Of a stretch of DNA of 64,000 nt, positions 29,049 to 37,949 are shown one piece after another. Within the stretch, counting starts at the first letter, position 1; the number at the start of each line of letters is the position of its first letter. The notes under the pieces are model-generated. The model was not told where the DNA came from. It saw only the letters and a list, made by a program, of their open reading frames with translations, and did no database searches. A program made the position numbers and the translations under genes. Location: assembly GCF_006968745.1 (NCBI RefSeq), contig NZ_CP030118.1, forward strand, positions 1 to 64,000, in the 5' to 3' direction. The DNA comes from Brasilonema sennae CENA114. Lineage in GTDB: Bacteria; Cyanobacteriota; Cyanobacteriia; Cyanobacteriales; Nostocaceae.

Positions 29049-30308
29049 TTATCTTTTTTGGTTTGCTCTACTTAAGAGTTCTGTGTACATCGATAGATAC
29101 CGTTGAGCTTGGATTTGCATAGTAAATTCTTGTTCTGCTTTCTCACGAGCATGATGACAAAGTTTTTGATATCGCTCTGTGTTTTCTAAAACCCAAGTAA
29201 TTCCGTAGCTCAAATCTTCTATCTTGTAAGGTTGAGCTAAATAACCATTTTTCTGGTGCTCAATCATATCAGGCATACCACCAATATGAAAAGCAATACA
29301 GGGGGTACCACAAGCAATAGCTTCCATTACAGTGTTGGGCAAGTTATCCTCAATTGAAGGTGCAATGAAAACATCTGCTGCCGAATAAACTAAAGACAAT
29401 GAAACATCATCTGCTAATTTCCCTGTGTAATGAGTGCGAAAGCCTAGGTCAATCTGATTATCAGATTGTGAAGACCCAAATATAACTAGTTCTAATCTGT
29501 CTTGCCAAACAGATTTACTTAAATCTTGCAGTGCTGCTTGTAATAAAGTAAATCCTTTTCTCTTATGCTGTGTTGCATTAACTGCTCCAAAAACAATAAG
29601 TTGCTTATCTTGAGGTAGATTGAGTAACTCCCTTGCTATATGTTTATTGACTGGCTTGTATTTGTTAGTATCAAGACCATTAGGAATGACTTCTACTCGT
29701 GTATTTCGGAAAATAGAACTGGCTTGAGCACATTTAGCAAGCCATGAGCTAGGAGAGACAAGTGTAATATCAGCTTCTTGCCAAGCTCTAGCTTTACGTT
29801 GCCATTGCCAGCGAGATAAATCTCTTTGTTTTTGACTATTAAGTTGGGGACAAGCGCCACAAGAATTCATGTAGCGATCGCAGTTCTGGCTATAATGACA
29901 GCCTCCCGTAAATGCCCACATATCATGAAGAGTCCAGACTATAGGCTTATTTAGCTTTGCAATGGTTTCAACCTCTAAATAACCATTACTAATCCAGTGC
30001 AGATTTAGGATATCAGGATTGAGTTGTTTAACTTGAGGACAGACTCTATCTGGAAGCCAAGATAAATAATAGTCAGTCAGTTCTCGCTGGGGATAAAAAT
30101 TTAGCAGCAGTCTACTTAAAGATGGTCTAAGCTTGGCAATTCCCTTTTCTAACTTAGTGTGTTGAGCAATAACTGTTTTATCATCAGTATTTTTGGCTTG
30201 TACTAAAAGTTGGGAATTGATGCCTATACTGTGTAAACCTTGATGAAGTCGATATACAGCCCGACCAGCTCCTCCACTATCGTAAGTACTCATCTGTAAA
30301 ACTTTCAT
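29049..30308 (-). CDS. Glycosyltransferase family 4
   Basis: The 419-residue GT-B protein starts MKVLQMSTYDSGGAGRAVYR and has the cysteine-rich loop GGCHYSQNCDRYMNSCGACP seen in many GT4 enzymes of exopolysaccharide clusters, followed by the C-terminal motif APSIEDNLPNTVMEAIACGT with EX7E glutamates. It lies 112 bases downstream of the Wzy-like gene and ends at a palindromic terminator. Confidence 0.9.
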   Translation of the reverse strand: MKVLQMSTYDSGGAGRAVYRLHQGLHSIGINSQLLVQAKNTDDKTVIAQHTKLEKGIAKLRPSLSRLLLNFYPQRELTDYYLSWLPDRVCPQVKQLNPDILNLHWISNGYLEVETIAKLNKPIVWTLHDMWAFTGGCHYSQNCDRYMNSCGACPQLNSQKQRDLSRWQWQRKARAWQEADITLVSPSSWLAKCAQASSIFRNTRVEVIPNGLDTNKYKPVNKHIARELLNLPQDKQLIVFGAVNATQHKRKGFTLLQAALQDLSKSVWQDRLELVIFGSSQSDNQIDLGFRTHYTGKLADDVSLSLVYSAADVFIAPSIEDNLPNTVMEAIACGTPCIAFHIGGMPDMIEHQKNGYLAQPYKIEDLSYGITWVLENTERYQKLCHHAREKAEQEFTMQIQAQRYLSMYTELLSRANQKR

Positions 30309-30420
30309 ATATCAATTTCCTCTTTGATCTAAATAATCCCTATTTTTTACCTTTGTAGACAAATTTAAAGCATTTTACTTTTTCAAAAATATTTAAAAAG
30401 GATCGAAAAAATGGATTTTT

Positions 30421-31701
30421 TTAATTAGTAGGGATAGAATTTTTGTATTTACTGAGTAAAGCTGTCATTTTTAAGCTACTAATTAAGATTCCAATTATAA
30501 ACAAAATATCCCATCCTGCTTCAATGTAAGCATTAGAAATAAAGGCCCAAATACAATATCCGATAACACAACAAAATAATGTTTTCCCAAAAAGTGAAAT
30601 TTCCTGGTCTTGAAAGATTGATAACTGAAAAGATTCTTTCAAGAGAGTAAGGAGAAATCCTAAGTATATAGAAAATCCAACTATTCCCCACGACACATAA
30701 GTCCAAACATATACATTATGTGAGGGAATAACTTCAAATGCGTTCTCTTCACCAGCACCTCTAACAATTCCATTGATACGACAAACATATTCCCAACCAC
30801 GGGAGCCAAAACCAAAAAGAGGTGAATTTTCATATGTGTAATTACTAGTAGGAGTCCATACTCTCTCTACACGAAATCCCCAAGTTCCTTCACCCTCAGA
30901 CTCCTTAGAAAAAGAAGATTCAGCAAAGCTAACAACATACAAATTGTATATCAAAATAAAAATAATAAGAAATGGAGCAAGTCTCGTAAAGTTTTTGATA
31001 GAAAAAGTAAAATGAAACAAAAATAAAAGAATTGGAAAAGTGATAAATAGCGCCGTTCTTGTTCCATTTATAAACAAAAGCGGAGGAAGATAAAGTAATA
31101 AGGCAACCTTTAATATTAGCCCTTTTAGACCTGATTTTTGTTTAATATAAAACAAGGCAAGCGGAAATAAAGTAATTAAGCTATTAGCATCTTCGTTCGC
31201 AGAAGCAAATAGACCGAAAATGTCCTTTTCCTGAGTACCATAGGAGGCAATGATACTAGATAAACTCTGAGATGAACGCTGAATCACTATTGGATACTGA
31301 ACAATAGTTGCTAGAAAGACTAATAGTAATGTAATGAACAAAATTTTTCTAATTAAATGGGTTGTTTGACTGTTTAAGCTTAATACTGTAGATAGATACA
31401 GCAGAGACCAGAAAATATACTTTGTACAACCAGAAAGATGAGTTGGTACAGCTGCTGGAGGAATTGCTACGATTTGGAACAAAAAAAGTATAGGAAGTAG
31501 TAGCAATGGCCAGCCCATACTAACTGCGAATCTTATTCTCTTCTCGTCAACTTTTCTTAATTGCTCAATTAAAATAAGGACTAAAAGTGGAAGAAAAACT
31601 AGTCTTGTTGCTCCAATAACACCTAAATTAAGTTGAGGAAGCGATAAGATCAGATCACTCACTGCTAAAAATGTAGGAATGTAAAATATTTTAATTTTCA
31701 T
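30421..31701 (-). CDS. O-antigen polymerase/ligase-like membrane protein (Wzy/WaaL type)
   Basis: The 426-residue protein is almost entirely hydrophobic, with about ten to twelve transmembrane helices and one long periplasmic loop (roughly residues 265-330: EGEGTWGFRVERVWTPTSNY... ending in IPSHNVYVW). That layout is typical of Wzy polymerases and O-antigen ligases, which join lipid-linked repeat units on the outer side of the inner membrane. Family identity is by topology and the loop's SHN motif, since sequence conservation is low. It is the only polymerase candidate in the cluster. Confidence 0.8.
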   Translation of the reverse strand: MKIKIFYIPTFLAVSDLILSLPQLNLGVIGATRLVFLPLLVLILIEQLRKVDEKRIRFAVSMGWPLLLLPILFLFQIVAIPPAAVPTHLSGCTKYIFWSLLYLSTVLSLNSQTTHLIRKILFITLLLVFLATIVQYPIVIQRSSQSLSSIIASYGTQEKDIFGLFASANEDANSLITLFPLALFYIKQKSGLKGLILKVALLLYLPPLLFINGTRTALFITFPILLFLFHFTFSIKNFTRLAPFLIIFILIYNLYVVSFAESSFSKESEGEGTWGFRVERVWTPTSNYTYENSPLFGFGSRGWEYVCRINGIVRGAGEENAFEVIPSHNVYVWTYVSWGIVGFSIYLGFLLTLLKESFQLSIFQDQEISLFGKTLFCCVIGYCIWAFISNAYIEAGWDILFIIGILISSLKMTALLSKYKNSIPTN

Positions 31702-31926
31702 TTTTTATAAACATAATACATTTTTAAGCATTTTAGTTAATATTAATCCAGTTGATATCAAGTATTTATATATATTTTTTTTACCTTGAACGAATTCATT
31801 TTTACTTCCAAAAAATCTATCTTTACAGCCATTCTCATATTAATAGACTACAAATCATAGGATCGGCATTGCCCACCTTACATAAAACCGCTGTATAAAA
31901 CACTTTTTACACTTTTATCCCAAAGG

Positions 31927-32841
31927 TTAGTTGGCTTTTATGATTTTTTTAATCCTCTGTTTAATAACTTGGAGTAAAGTTTGCTTAAACAGCGTTTTTT
32001 GTGTGAAATTATCTGCGTTTACATTGCTAACCATGAAGGGTGGATGCTTCAGAGGAAATTGCATTGCCTCTATAGGCATATTGATGTAAGGGCTTACTTT
32101 TTTAGAAGTGAAATGAGTCGATTCTAGACCAAAGCCAATATTAGAAATTAAATTTGTCTTGGGAATAATACCTAGACTACTCTGTATCCAGCAGGCAAAT
32201 GTCCATTGAAAATCCCAAATTCCATCTGAAGGGTTTTCAAAAACAGACTGAAAAAGATTACTCCAATATTTGACTGCCTTATAGTCTCTTAAAATATCGT
32301 TCAGATAACCTTCCGCTTGAATCTGTGGCCAAAGCTTCATATCAATATCAAAGTGCTGCCAAGCACGTCTCCAGCTTGCCCAACCCCAGCAGTGGTTATA
32401 AATAGAAAAGTAGTAACTATCATTCGTTCGTCTATGCCCAAACTGATAATTTGACCCGGAAATTGAAGCGACTCGGGAATCATATCTATATTTATCAAGT
32501 AATTCTTCACAAAATGGGAAAAATGTAGGATGAGGTACGCAATCGTCCTCTAAAATAATTGCCTCTTCAACATTGCTAAAAACCCAATTAATACCACTGG
32601 ATACACGTTTGCCACAGCCCAAGTTGGTATCAGAGTAGTTTTTGATGACTTCGCAATTCCAATCAACTCGCTCTATAATTGCACGAGTGGCTTCGCACTT
32701 TTCTGCCTCACCAGGACGTTCGGGACGGGCTGCGTCTGCGATCACAAAAAGTTTTGGTGGTTTAGCTTGGCGAATTGCTTCAAATACTTTTTCAGTTGTA
32801 TGAGGTCTTTTGAAGATGATAAATGCTACTGGAGTTTGCAT
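31927..32841 (-). CDS. Glycosyltransferase, GT2-like (HlpA-type)
   Basis: The 304-residue protein starts MQTPVAFIIFKRPHTTEKVF and has the acidic motif IILEDDCVPHPTFFPF and the aromatic segment CWGWASWRRAWQHFD, typical of a GT-A subgroup often misnamed hemolytic protein HlpA in databases. It is a cytoplasmic transferase whose sugar cannot be inferred. It stands between the Wzy-like gene (225-base gap) and a MITE-like element. Confidence 0.8.
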   Translation of the reverse strand: MQTPVAFIIFKRPHTTEKVFEAIRQAKPPKLFVIADAARPERPGEAEKCEATRAIIERVDWNCEVIKNYSDTNLGCGKRVSSGINWVFSNVEEAIILEDDCVPHPTFFPFCEELLDKYRYDSRVASISGSNYQFGHRRTNDSYYFSIYNHCWGWASWRRAWQHFDIDMKLWPQIQAEGYLNDILRDYKAVKYWSNLFQSVFENPSDGIWDFQWTFACWIQSSLGIIPKTNLISNIGFGLESTHFTSKKVSPYINMPIEAMQFPLKHPPFMVSNVNADNFTQKTLFKQTLLQVIKQRIKKIIKAN

Positions 32842-32915
32842 ATAGAATTTTTCTTAAATATGATGATTATTTCGACAGTTATTAAATAAAGCTATAGTCT
32901 TCACAATCAAATATC

Positions 32916-33070
32916 TTAAGTAGGTCAACTTAATTAAACGTAAAATGTCATTACGAGCGTAACGGAGTGAAGCGCAAAGCGCACGCTAAGAGCGTTCGCG
33001 CAGGCTGTCCCCTTGGGACTCAGTAATCGCCAAAACTCTATCTTACGTTTTTCAATGTTGACCTACTTAA
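32916..33070. repeat. MITE-like element 4 (155 bp)
   Basis: Perfect 14-base inverted termini TTAAGTAGGTCAAC (32916-32929) and complement (33057-33070) bound a non-coding segment, with further inner complementarity (ACGTAA/TTACGT). It sits directly against the stop codon of the GT4 gene that ends at 33074. No transposase is present. Confidence 0.8.
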
Positions 33071-33073
33071 TAA

Positions 33074-34300
33074 TTACCAACTAGTTATATAAGACATAAA
33101 AGGCTTAGCTTTCTTAGCGAAGTCAAATTCTTCTGCAAAACAAAATCTAGCATTGTTAGAGAAAAAACTGTAATTGTTTAATATCCGTTCGATAGCTAAT
33201 TGAATCTCAACAGGATCAGAAGGATTTTGGATAACAACGCCAATTTTGTATTTTTCAACCAGAGTAGATAGAGATTCCAAATTATTGACTAGTACAGGTT
33301 TTCCATATTTTAAATAAAAAGACAACTTTCCTGAGGCTTTAGCAATTTGACCAAAATTGTGATTTATATTTTTATAAAATGCCAATCCAATAGTTGCAGA
33401 ATCAAATACTTCATTGAGCCTTTCAAAAGGCAGGGGTTGTAACGATAGAAAAAGGTTATGAGAGTTTGTTTCTCTCAATGACTTTATGTAGGGTTCTTTT
33501 ACATCCCTTTTTTCTTTTTCGTGGAGAACTAATGCACTTCCATTGTTGATAAACCTAAAAGCAGAAGCTAATTCTTGAGAAAAAACTTCATCACATATCA
33601 TTCCAGCTTGAATTATGATATATGGAAAATCTTTATCACTCAATTTCAAGATATTTCTCAAGTAATTACTATCAGTGAAATTTTGATTGACATCATCACA
33701 AGACATAGTCGAATTAGGCAGGTAAAAGACCTTACTATGATGATAGTTATTAAACTCTCCAAGACTTTTAAATCTGTCCTCGTCTTGAATAATAACACAC
33801 TCAGCTTTTCGATATGCCAAGCATTCCAACCACTTGATAATTCTAGCTAGCTTTCCAAAGTACTTGGGAGGATAAATTTCTAAAGAAAGATATGCAAACT
33901 TTCGCTTGAAAAAATAGAAATTTAGCAAAGATGCAATTGAACCATTTGCATCAACACCAATAATAATACTGTTCTTGGGTAAGATAAAGTCATAGTTTTT
34001 GAATGTATAAAAAGTCGATTGTAATAGAAATAAAAATAACTCTATTACTCTTACTAACATTCCTAGTTTAATAATGCCAAGAAATGTATAAATTTTATTG
34101 ATTGCAGGTATGTCATATCCCTTTGGAAAATAAACAGCGACTGTCCGTTCATTGGGTATTTTGAACGTTGATAAGTTATGTTTGGTAGAATAGAGAAAGA
34201 CACGGTACCCTTGCTCGCTAAGAGAGTTAACTAAGCTAATGATAGTTGGAGCAATACTTATATGTCCTTCATAAAAAAATATGCAGCACGATCTATTCAT
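33074..34300 (-). CDS. Probable glycosyltransferase (GT4-like)
   Basis: The 408-residue protein has a GT-B-like layout: an N-terminal half starting with SCCIFFYEGHISIAPTIISL and a hydrophobic stretch near IKLGMLVRVIELFLFLLQ, and a C-terminal half with ATIGLAFYKNINHNFGQIAK in place of a clear EX7E motif. The match is weak, so the exact family is uncertain. It is preceded by a methyltransferase 14 bases upstream and is the last gene of a five-gene run starting at 37464. Confidence 0.7.
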   Translation of the reverse strand: MNRSCCIFFYEGHISIAPTIISLVNSLSEQGYRVFLYSTKHNLSTFKIPNERTVAVYFPKGYDIPAINKIYTFLGIIKLGMLVRVIELFLFLLQSTFYTFKNYDFILPKNSIIIGVDANGSIASLLNFYFFKRKFAYLSLEIYPPKYFGKLARIIKWLECLAYRKAECVIIQDEDRFKSLGEFNNYHHSKVFYLPNSTMSCDDVNQNFTDSNYLRNILKLSDKDFPYIIIQAGMICDEVFSQELASAFRFINNGSALVLHEKEKRDVKEPYIKSLRETNSHNLFLSLQPLPFERLNEVFDSATIGLAFYKNINHNFGQIAKASGKLSFYLKYGKPVLVNNLESLSTLVEKYKIGVVIQNPSDPVEIQLAIERILNNYSFFSNNARFCFAEEFDFAKKAKPFMSYITSW

Positions 34301-34314
34301 GGTTTATATTCCTC

Positions 34315-35082
34315 TTATCCACGAATGACAAAGTAAACGCCCCAAGTGTCAAACCCTGGTTCTCGATTGGTCATCCACTCCTGATATTCGAGTATTGTCA
34401 TCTGAAATTTCTGCGACACCAATTCGATTTCTGGCTTAAACAGATAACGCATTCGGTGAGTTTCTTGAAGCTCATTAACCGAATTGCTGTTTTTGTCCTT
34501 AATAAAGACTTGGTAATTGACATCTACTAAATTTTCATTTGCATGCACTACTGGTTCTGCAATTCTGGTAACTAGTATTTCCTCATCTTCTAGACGTTTG
34601 ACTCTAACTCTAGGACGTTCAGTTAACACTGCAGGTCCATACCATATATCAAAAACAAAAATTCCGCCTGGCTTTAAATGTTCCTTTACAGTAGTAAAAG
34701 CTGCCAGTAAATCCTCATTCGTAATTTGGTAGCTGATGACATGAAAAAGAGAGAGGATGACATCAAATGTCTGATTCAGCCTGAGGTGACGAATATCTCC
34801 ATGAGTAAATTTCAGTTGAGAAGCTAATTCTGGATGAAGTTGGGAGAGGCGGCTGTCAGCTTTTTGTAACATTTCTTGACTCAAATCCACCCCATGAATT
34901 TGGTACCCTTCCTTTGCTAGGAGAACTGCATGATTTCCAGTACCACAGCCTAACTCTAGAATATTCTGTGCATTTGGTGCATGAGTTTGAATTAACTGTT
35001 GAATAAACTTCGTTTCTCCAACATAATCCTTGTCTCGGTAGAGAATATCATAGTAACGGGCATAGTTGTTAAAAATACTCAT
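34315..35082 (-). CDS. Class I SAM-dependent methyltransferase
   Basis: The protein has the Rossmann-type motif I ILELGCGTGNHAVLLA, motif II GVDLSQEML and the following FDVILSLFHVISY. The start at the ATG at 35082 (MSIFNNYARYYDILYRDKDY) fits the family better than the TTG at 35091, which overlaps the upstream stop. The substrate is probably a sugar or a nucleotide-sugar of the surface polymer, inferred from the operon. Confidence 0.88.
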   Translation of the reverse strand: MSIFNNYARYYDILYRDKDYVGETKFIQQLIQTHAPNAQNILELGCGTGNHAVLLAKEGYQIHGVDLSQEMLQKADSRLSQLHPELASQLKFTHGDIRHLRLNQTFDVILSLFHVISYQITNEDLLAAFTTVKEHLKPGGIFVFDIWYGPAVLTERPRVRVKRLEDEEILVTRIAEPVVHANENLVDVNYQVFIKDKNSNSVNELQETHRMRYLFKPEIELVSQKFQMTILEYQEWMTNREPGFDTWGVYFVIRG

Positions 35083-35087
35083 AATAA

Positions 35088-35912
35088 TCAAGCCTTTAGT
35101 TTGAAGTACAATCCGTGATAAAAGGGAACTGACTTCTCTGGATCATATGGAATGATGATACAAGAGTCATTTCTATCTTCCCAAATATCAACTAATTCAT
35201 AGCCTATTTTACTAAATTGCTCTATAAATTCTATTTGATTAAACACGTATTGTGGGTAGAAGACCTTACCTCCATTTTGTAAAGTTACATACTGATTACC
35301 ATTGTATAACGGTAAACGATTGAGTAACAAATGCTTAGGCTTGTGATACAGAGAAAGCGAGCTTGCCAAGTTCTCTACATATTGAATTGCACCAGAAGAA
35401 ATAAAAATTTCTTTACCCTTAACATCTTTCAAATCAACTGTGAACTCTAAATTTTCAACAGAACGTTTCTTTGCTAGAGTTATACCATGATTTACTATTG
35501 CCGGTACATCACAAACCATCCATGTTAAATCTTTTGGATACTCTATGTACTTTGCGTAAGAATAAAAATGAATACCAACATTGCCACCAAAATCAAAAAT
35601 TGTTTTGCCTTGATTATGATGAAAAATCGAACTTAACCAGAAAATTATTGGATAATCATAGGAAGCAATAACACCACCACTATTCTCCCAGTTATTATCC
35701 TCTAGCATTTGCTGGTATTCTTGAGCAAGTTCTGCACTATCATACCCAATACTTTTTGTCTGAGGTGCTGATTCTATGGCTTCTTCAAATGTCTGAAAGA
35801 CGCCAGAAAAACAGCCGTAGCAATCTCTAGCAAACCGATGCTTATACTGCTTTTCTTGAAAGAATCGGTAAATCGGTTTAGCAAATGGAATTTGCTTGAT
35901 AATCTTCTTCAT
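35088..35912 (-). CDS. TIGR04325-like methyltransferase
   Basis: The 274-residue protein matches from memory the TIGR04325 methyltransferase family: CYGCFSGVFQTFEEA near the N-terminus, a degenerate SAM-binding motif IFDFGGNVGIHFYSY, and IFISSGAIQYVENL. Such proteins occur in surface-polysaccharide clusters, usually beside aminotransferases. Its ATG overlaps the stop of the aminotransferase gene (four-base overlap), indicating translational coupling. Confidence 0.8.
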   Translation of the reverse strand: MKKIIKQIPFAKPIYRFFQEKQYKHRFARDCYGCFSGVFQTFEEAIESAPQTKSIGYDSAELAQEYQQMLEDNNWENSGGVIASYDYPIIFWLSSIFHHNQGKTIFDFGGNVGIHFYSYAKYIEYPKDLTWMVCDVPAIVNHGITLAKKRSVENLEFTVDLKDVKGKEIFISSGAIQYVENLASSLSLYHKPKHLLLNRLPLYNGNQYVTLQNGGKVFYPQYVFNQIEFIEQFSKIGYELVDIWEDRNDSCIIIPYDPEKSVPFYHGLYFKLKA

Positions 35913-37024
35913 TTCAAAATATCCTTAACTGCCAGTGCGACCTGTGTCATTTGTTCATCTGTAAGTGCGACTCCGCTAGGAATATAGAAACCTCGACGAG
36001 CGATGTTTTCTGCCACTGGGCAAGATTCTTCTTCAAACAATCCCATCTTTCTGAACACAGGTTGTTCATGCATACACCAAAAGAAAGGACGAGTACCAAT
36101 CTTGTGCGCAGCAAGATACTGCATCGCTTCTTGAGCGTCAAACGCTACATTGTCTTTTAAAACTAGACCGTACACCCAGTATATATTTGTTGCATATGTA
36201 GCGCGCGGCAACGGTAACTGTACGTCAGGGATATTCGCCAGTAACTCTGTGTAAATTTGTCCCATCCGTCGCTTACGTGCTACAAACTCATCCAAACGCT
36301 CTAACTGAGCAACTCCAATCGCTGCTTGTAAGTTAGTCATTCGCATATTCCAACCCAACTCTTCATGCACAAAGCGTTTTTGAGGTTGAAAGCACAAATT
36401 GCGTAAAGAACGGCAACGTTCTGCCAACTTCTCATCATTAGTCAGCAGCATTCCCCCCTCGCCTGTGGTTATGTGCTTGTTAGGGTAAAAACTGAAGGTA
36501 CTGATAGTGCCTAAGCTACCACAAGGGCGTCCTTTATAAGTTTGACCGTGCATTTCGGCAGCATCTTCTATAATATGCAGCCCATACTTGTCGGCTAAGT
36601 CCGACACTTGATCCATATCTACAGGTAGCCCATAGATATGAACAACCATAATGGCTTTTGTCCTGGCTGTAATTTTGTCCTCAATCTGGTTAACATCCAT
36701 ATTCCAGGTGTGCGGATCACAATCTACAACTACCGGTACAGCACCAGCACGGACAATCGCAGCCGCACAAGAAATAATCGTGAATGTGGGGAGAATGACT
36801 TCATCTCCAGAGCCAATTCCTAATGCTGCAACTGCTGCATCAAGAGCAACAGAACCATTGCAGACAGCTATTCCATATTTGCATCCCACACTGGCAGCAA
36901 ATTGTTCTTCAAATTGTTTAACAAACGGTCCTTCAGAAGAAATCCAACCAGTTTCAATACACTCAAATAAGTATTTATTTTCGTTTCCGTTTAGCAGTGG
37001 TTCGTTGACTGGAATTGGCTTCAT
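35909..37024 (-). CDS. DegT/DnrJ/EryC1/StrS-family sugar aminotransferase
   Basis: This PLP enzyme converts a 3- or 4-keto nucleotide sugar to the amino sugar. The 371-residue product shows VNEPLLNGNENKYLFECIETGWISS at the start region, DAAEMHGQTYKG, and the PLP lysine in FSFYPNKHITTGEGGM. It overlaps the upstream cupin gene and the downstream methyltransferase gene by four bases each (ATGA), so the three are a tight unit. The keto-sugar substrate would come from enzymes outside this window. Confidence 0.93.
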   Translation of the reverse strand: MKPIPVNEPLLNGNENKYLFECIETGWISSEGPFVKQFEEQFAASVGCKYGIAVCNGSVALDAAVAALGIGSGDEVILPTFTIISCAAAIVRAGAVPVVVDCDPHTWNMDVNQIEDKITARTKAIMVVHIYGLPVDMDQVSDLADKYGLHIIEDAAEMHGQTYKGRPCGSLGTISTFSFYPNKHITTGEGGMLLTNDEKLAERCRSLRNLCFQPQKRFVHEELGWNMRMTNLQAAIGVAQLERLDEFVARKRRMGQIYTELLANIPDVQLPLPRATYATNIYWVYGLVLKDNVAFDAQEAMQYLAAHKIGTRPFFWCMHEQPVFRKMGLFEEESCPVAENIARRGFYIPSGVALTDEQMTQVALAVKDILK

Positions 37025-37464
37025 GGCTTACTCAACTCCAGTATCTTAGCTTCCTGTGCTGAAATGCCCACAAACCGGGTTTTATCCCGGTCTCCCAAAT
37101 AGGGACCTTGTTTAACCTCAATCATCTCAATTTCTTCAAGCACCTCAAAACCATGGCCACCTGTGACTAGAAGAATAACATCACCGCTTTCTAACATTCG
37201 GCTTTCTAGATACTTCTGTTGGTCGTTGTAAAAGTCAACACGCAACTTACCTCTTTTAATAAAGAGAACCTCTTGAGTATAAAGCACTTCACGAGGTACG
37301 GGATTATGGACGTGAGGCTGAATAATTTTTCCCTTTGGATGACGCATATATGCTAATTGCTGGGAAAGTTCGTTGGGTGTGAAGAAGTGAATCCCTGGTT
37401 TGTCAAATTTATTGGAAATAATCACAGCAAGTAACTGATCGTGGTAGATGATTTGTTCCATCAT
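37021..37464 (-). CDS. Cupin-fold protein, possible sugar-modifying enzyme
   Basis: The 147-residue protein is a single cupin barrel with the metal-ligand segment IIQPHVHNPVPREVLYTQEVLFI and the second motif SGDVILLVTGGHGFEVLEE. In aminosugar operons, cupins can be ketoisomerases or epimerases, but the motifs seen here do not settle which. It is the first gene of the run and overlaps the aminotransferase by four bases. Two in-frame ATGs (37464, 37461) are both possible starts. Confidence 0.75.
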   Translation of the reverse strand: MMEQIIYHDQLLAVIISNKFDKPGIHFFTPNELSQQLAYMRHPKGKIIQPHVHNPVPREVLYTQEVLFIKRGKLRVDFYNDQQKYLESRMLESGDVILLVTGGHGFEVLEEIEMIEVKQGPYLGDRDKTRFVGISAQEAKILELSKP

Positions 37465-37949
37465 GATTCATTAAAGTTGAGTATCGGTAATTGATAATAC
37501 CACTACCGTTATCTAAAAAGACAGCTTAATGTCGATCTTTACGCATTGTTCAAAAATTGCAAAAGCATATGCTCAAACCCTTATTTATCATCAGTGGAAT
37601 TAAGTTTTTTGCTCTCAACAGAATTTATGACATATTAGCTATAATCTTTTTCACAAACATGCCTTAGATTGTTCGATTTAAATAAAGTCGAGCTAGGAGT
37701 TCTGGCTTTTGATAAGCAGTAGTCTAAAGCATTAATACTCTCTATCAAGTAGTTAGTCTTGAGAATTAATTGCAGTTTTTTAGTTTGTAGCATATTCCAA
37801 ATAAGTACTTAGATTAAATTCAGGTAAACATTTCTATAAAATTTGGTTAAAGTCTTTACTCATACAGAATGGAATCAGAAGCACATAGCCAGAATGTGAT
37901 TTCATTGAATTTTTAGTATTTATTATTTAAAGATTATTTAAAGAAACAT
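37465..37949. other. Intergenic region upstream of the cupin-aminotransferase run
   Basis: About 485 AT-rich bases without a supported gene. It must contain the minus-strand promoter for the genes from 37464 downward. I see no strong hairpin or repeat. Confidence 0.55.
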
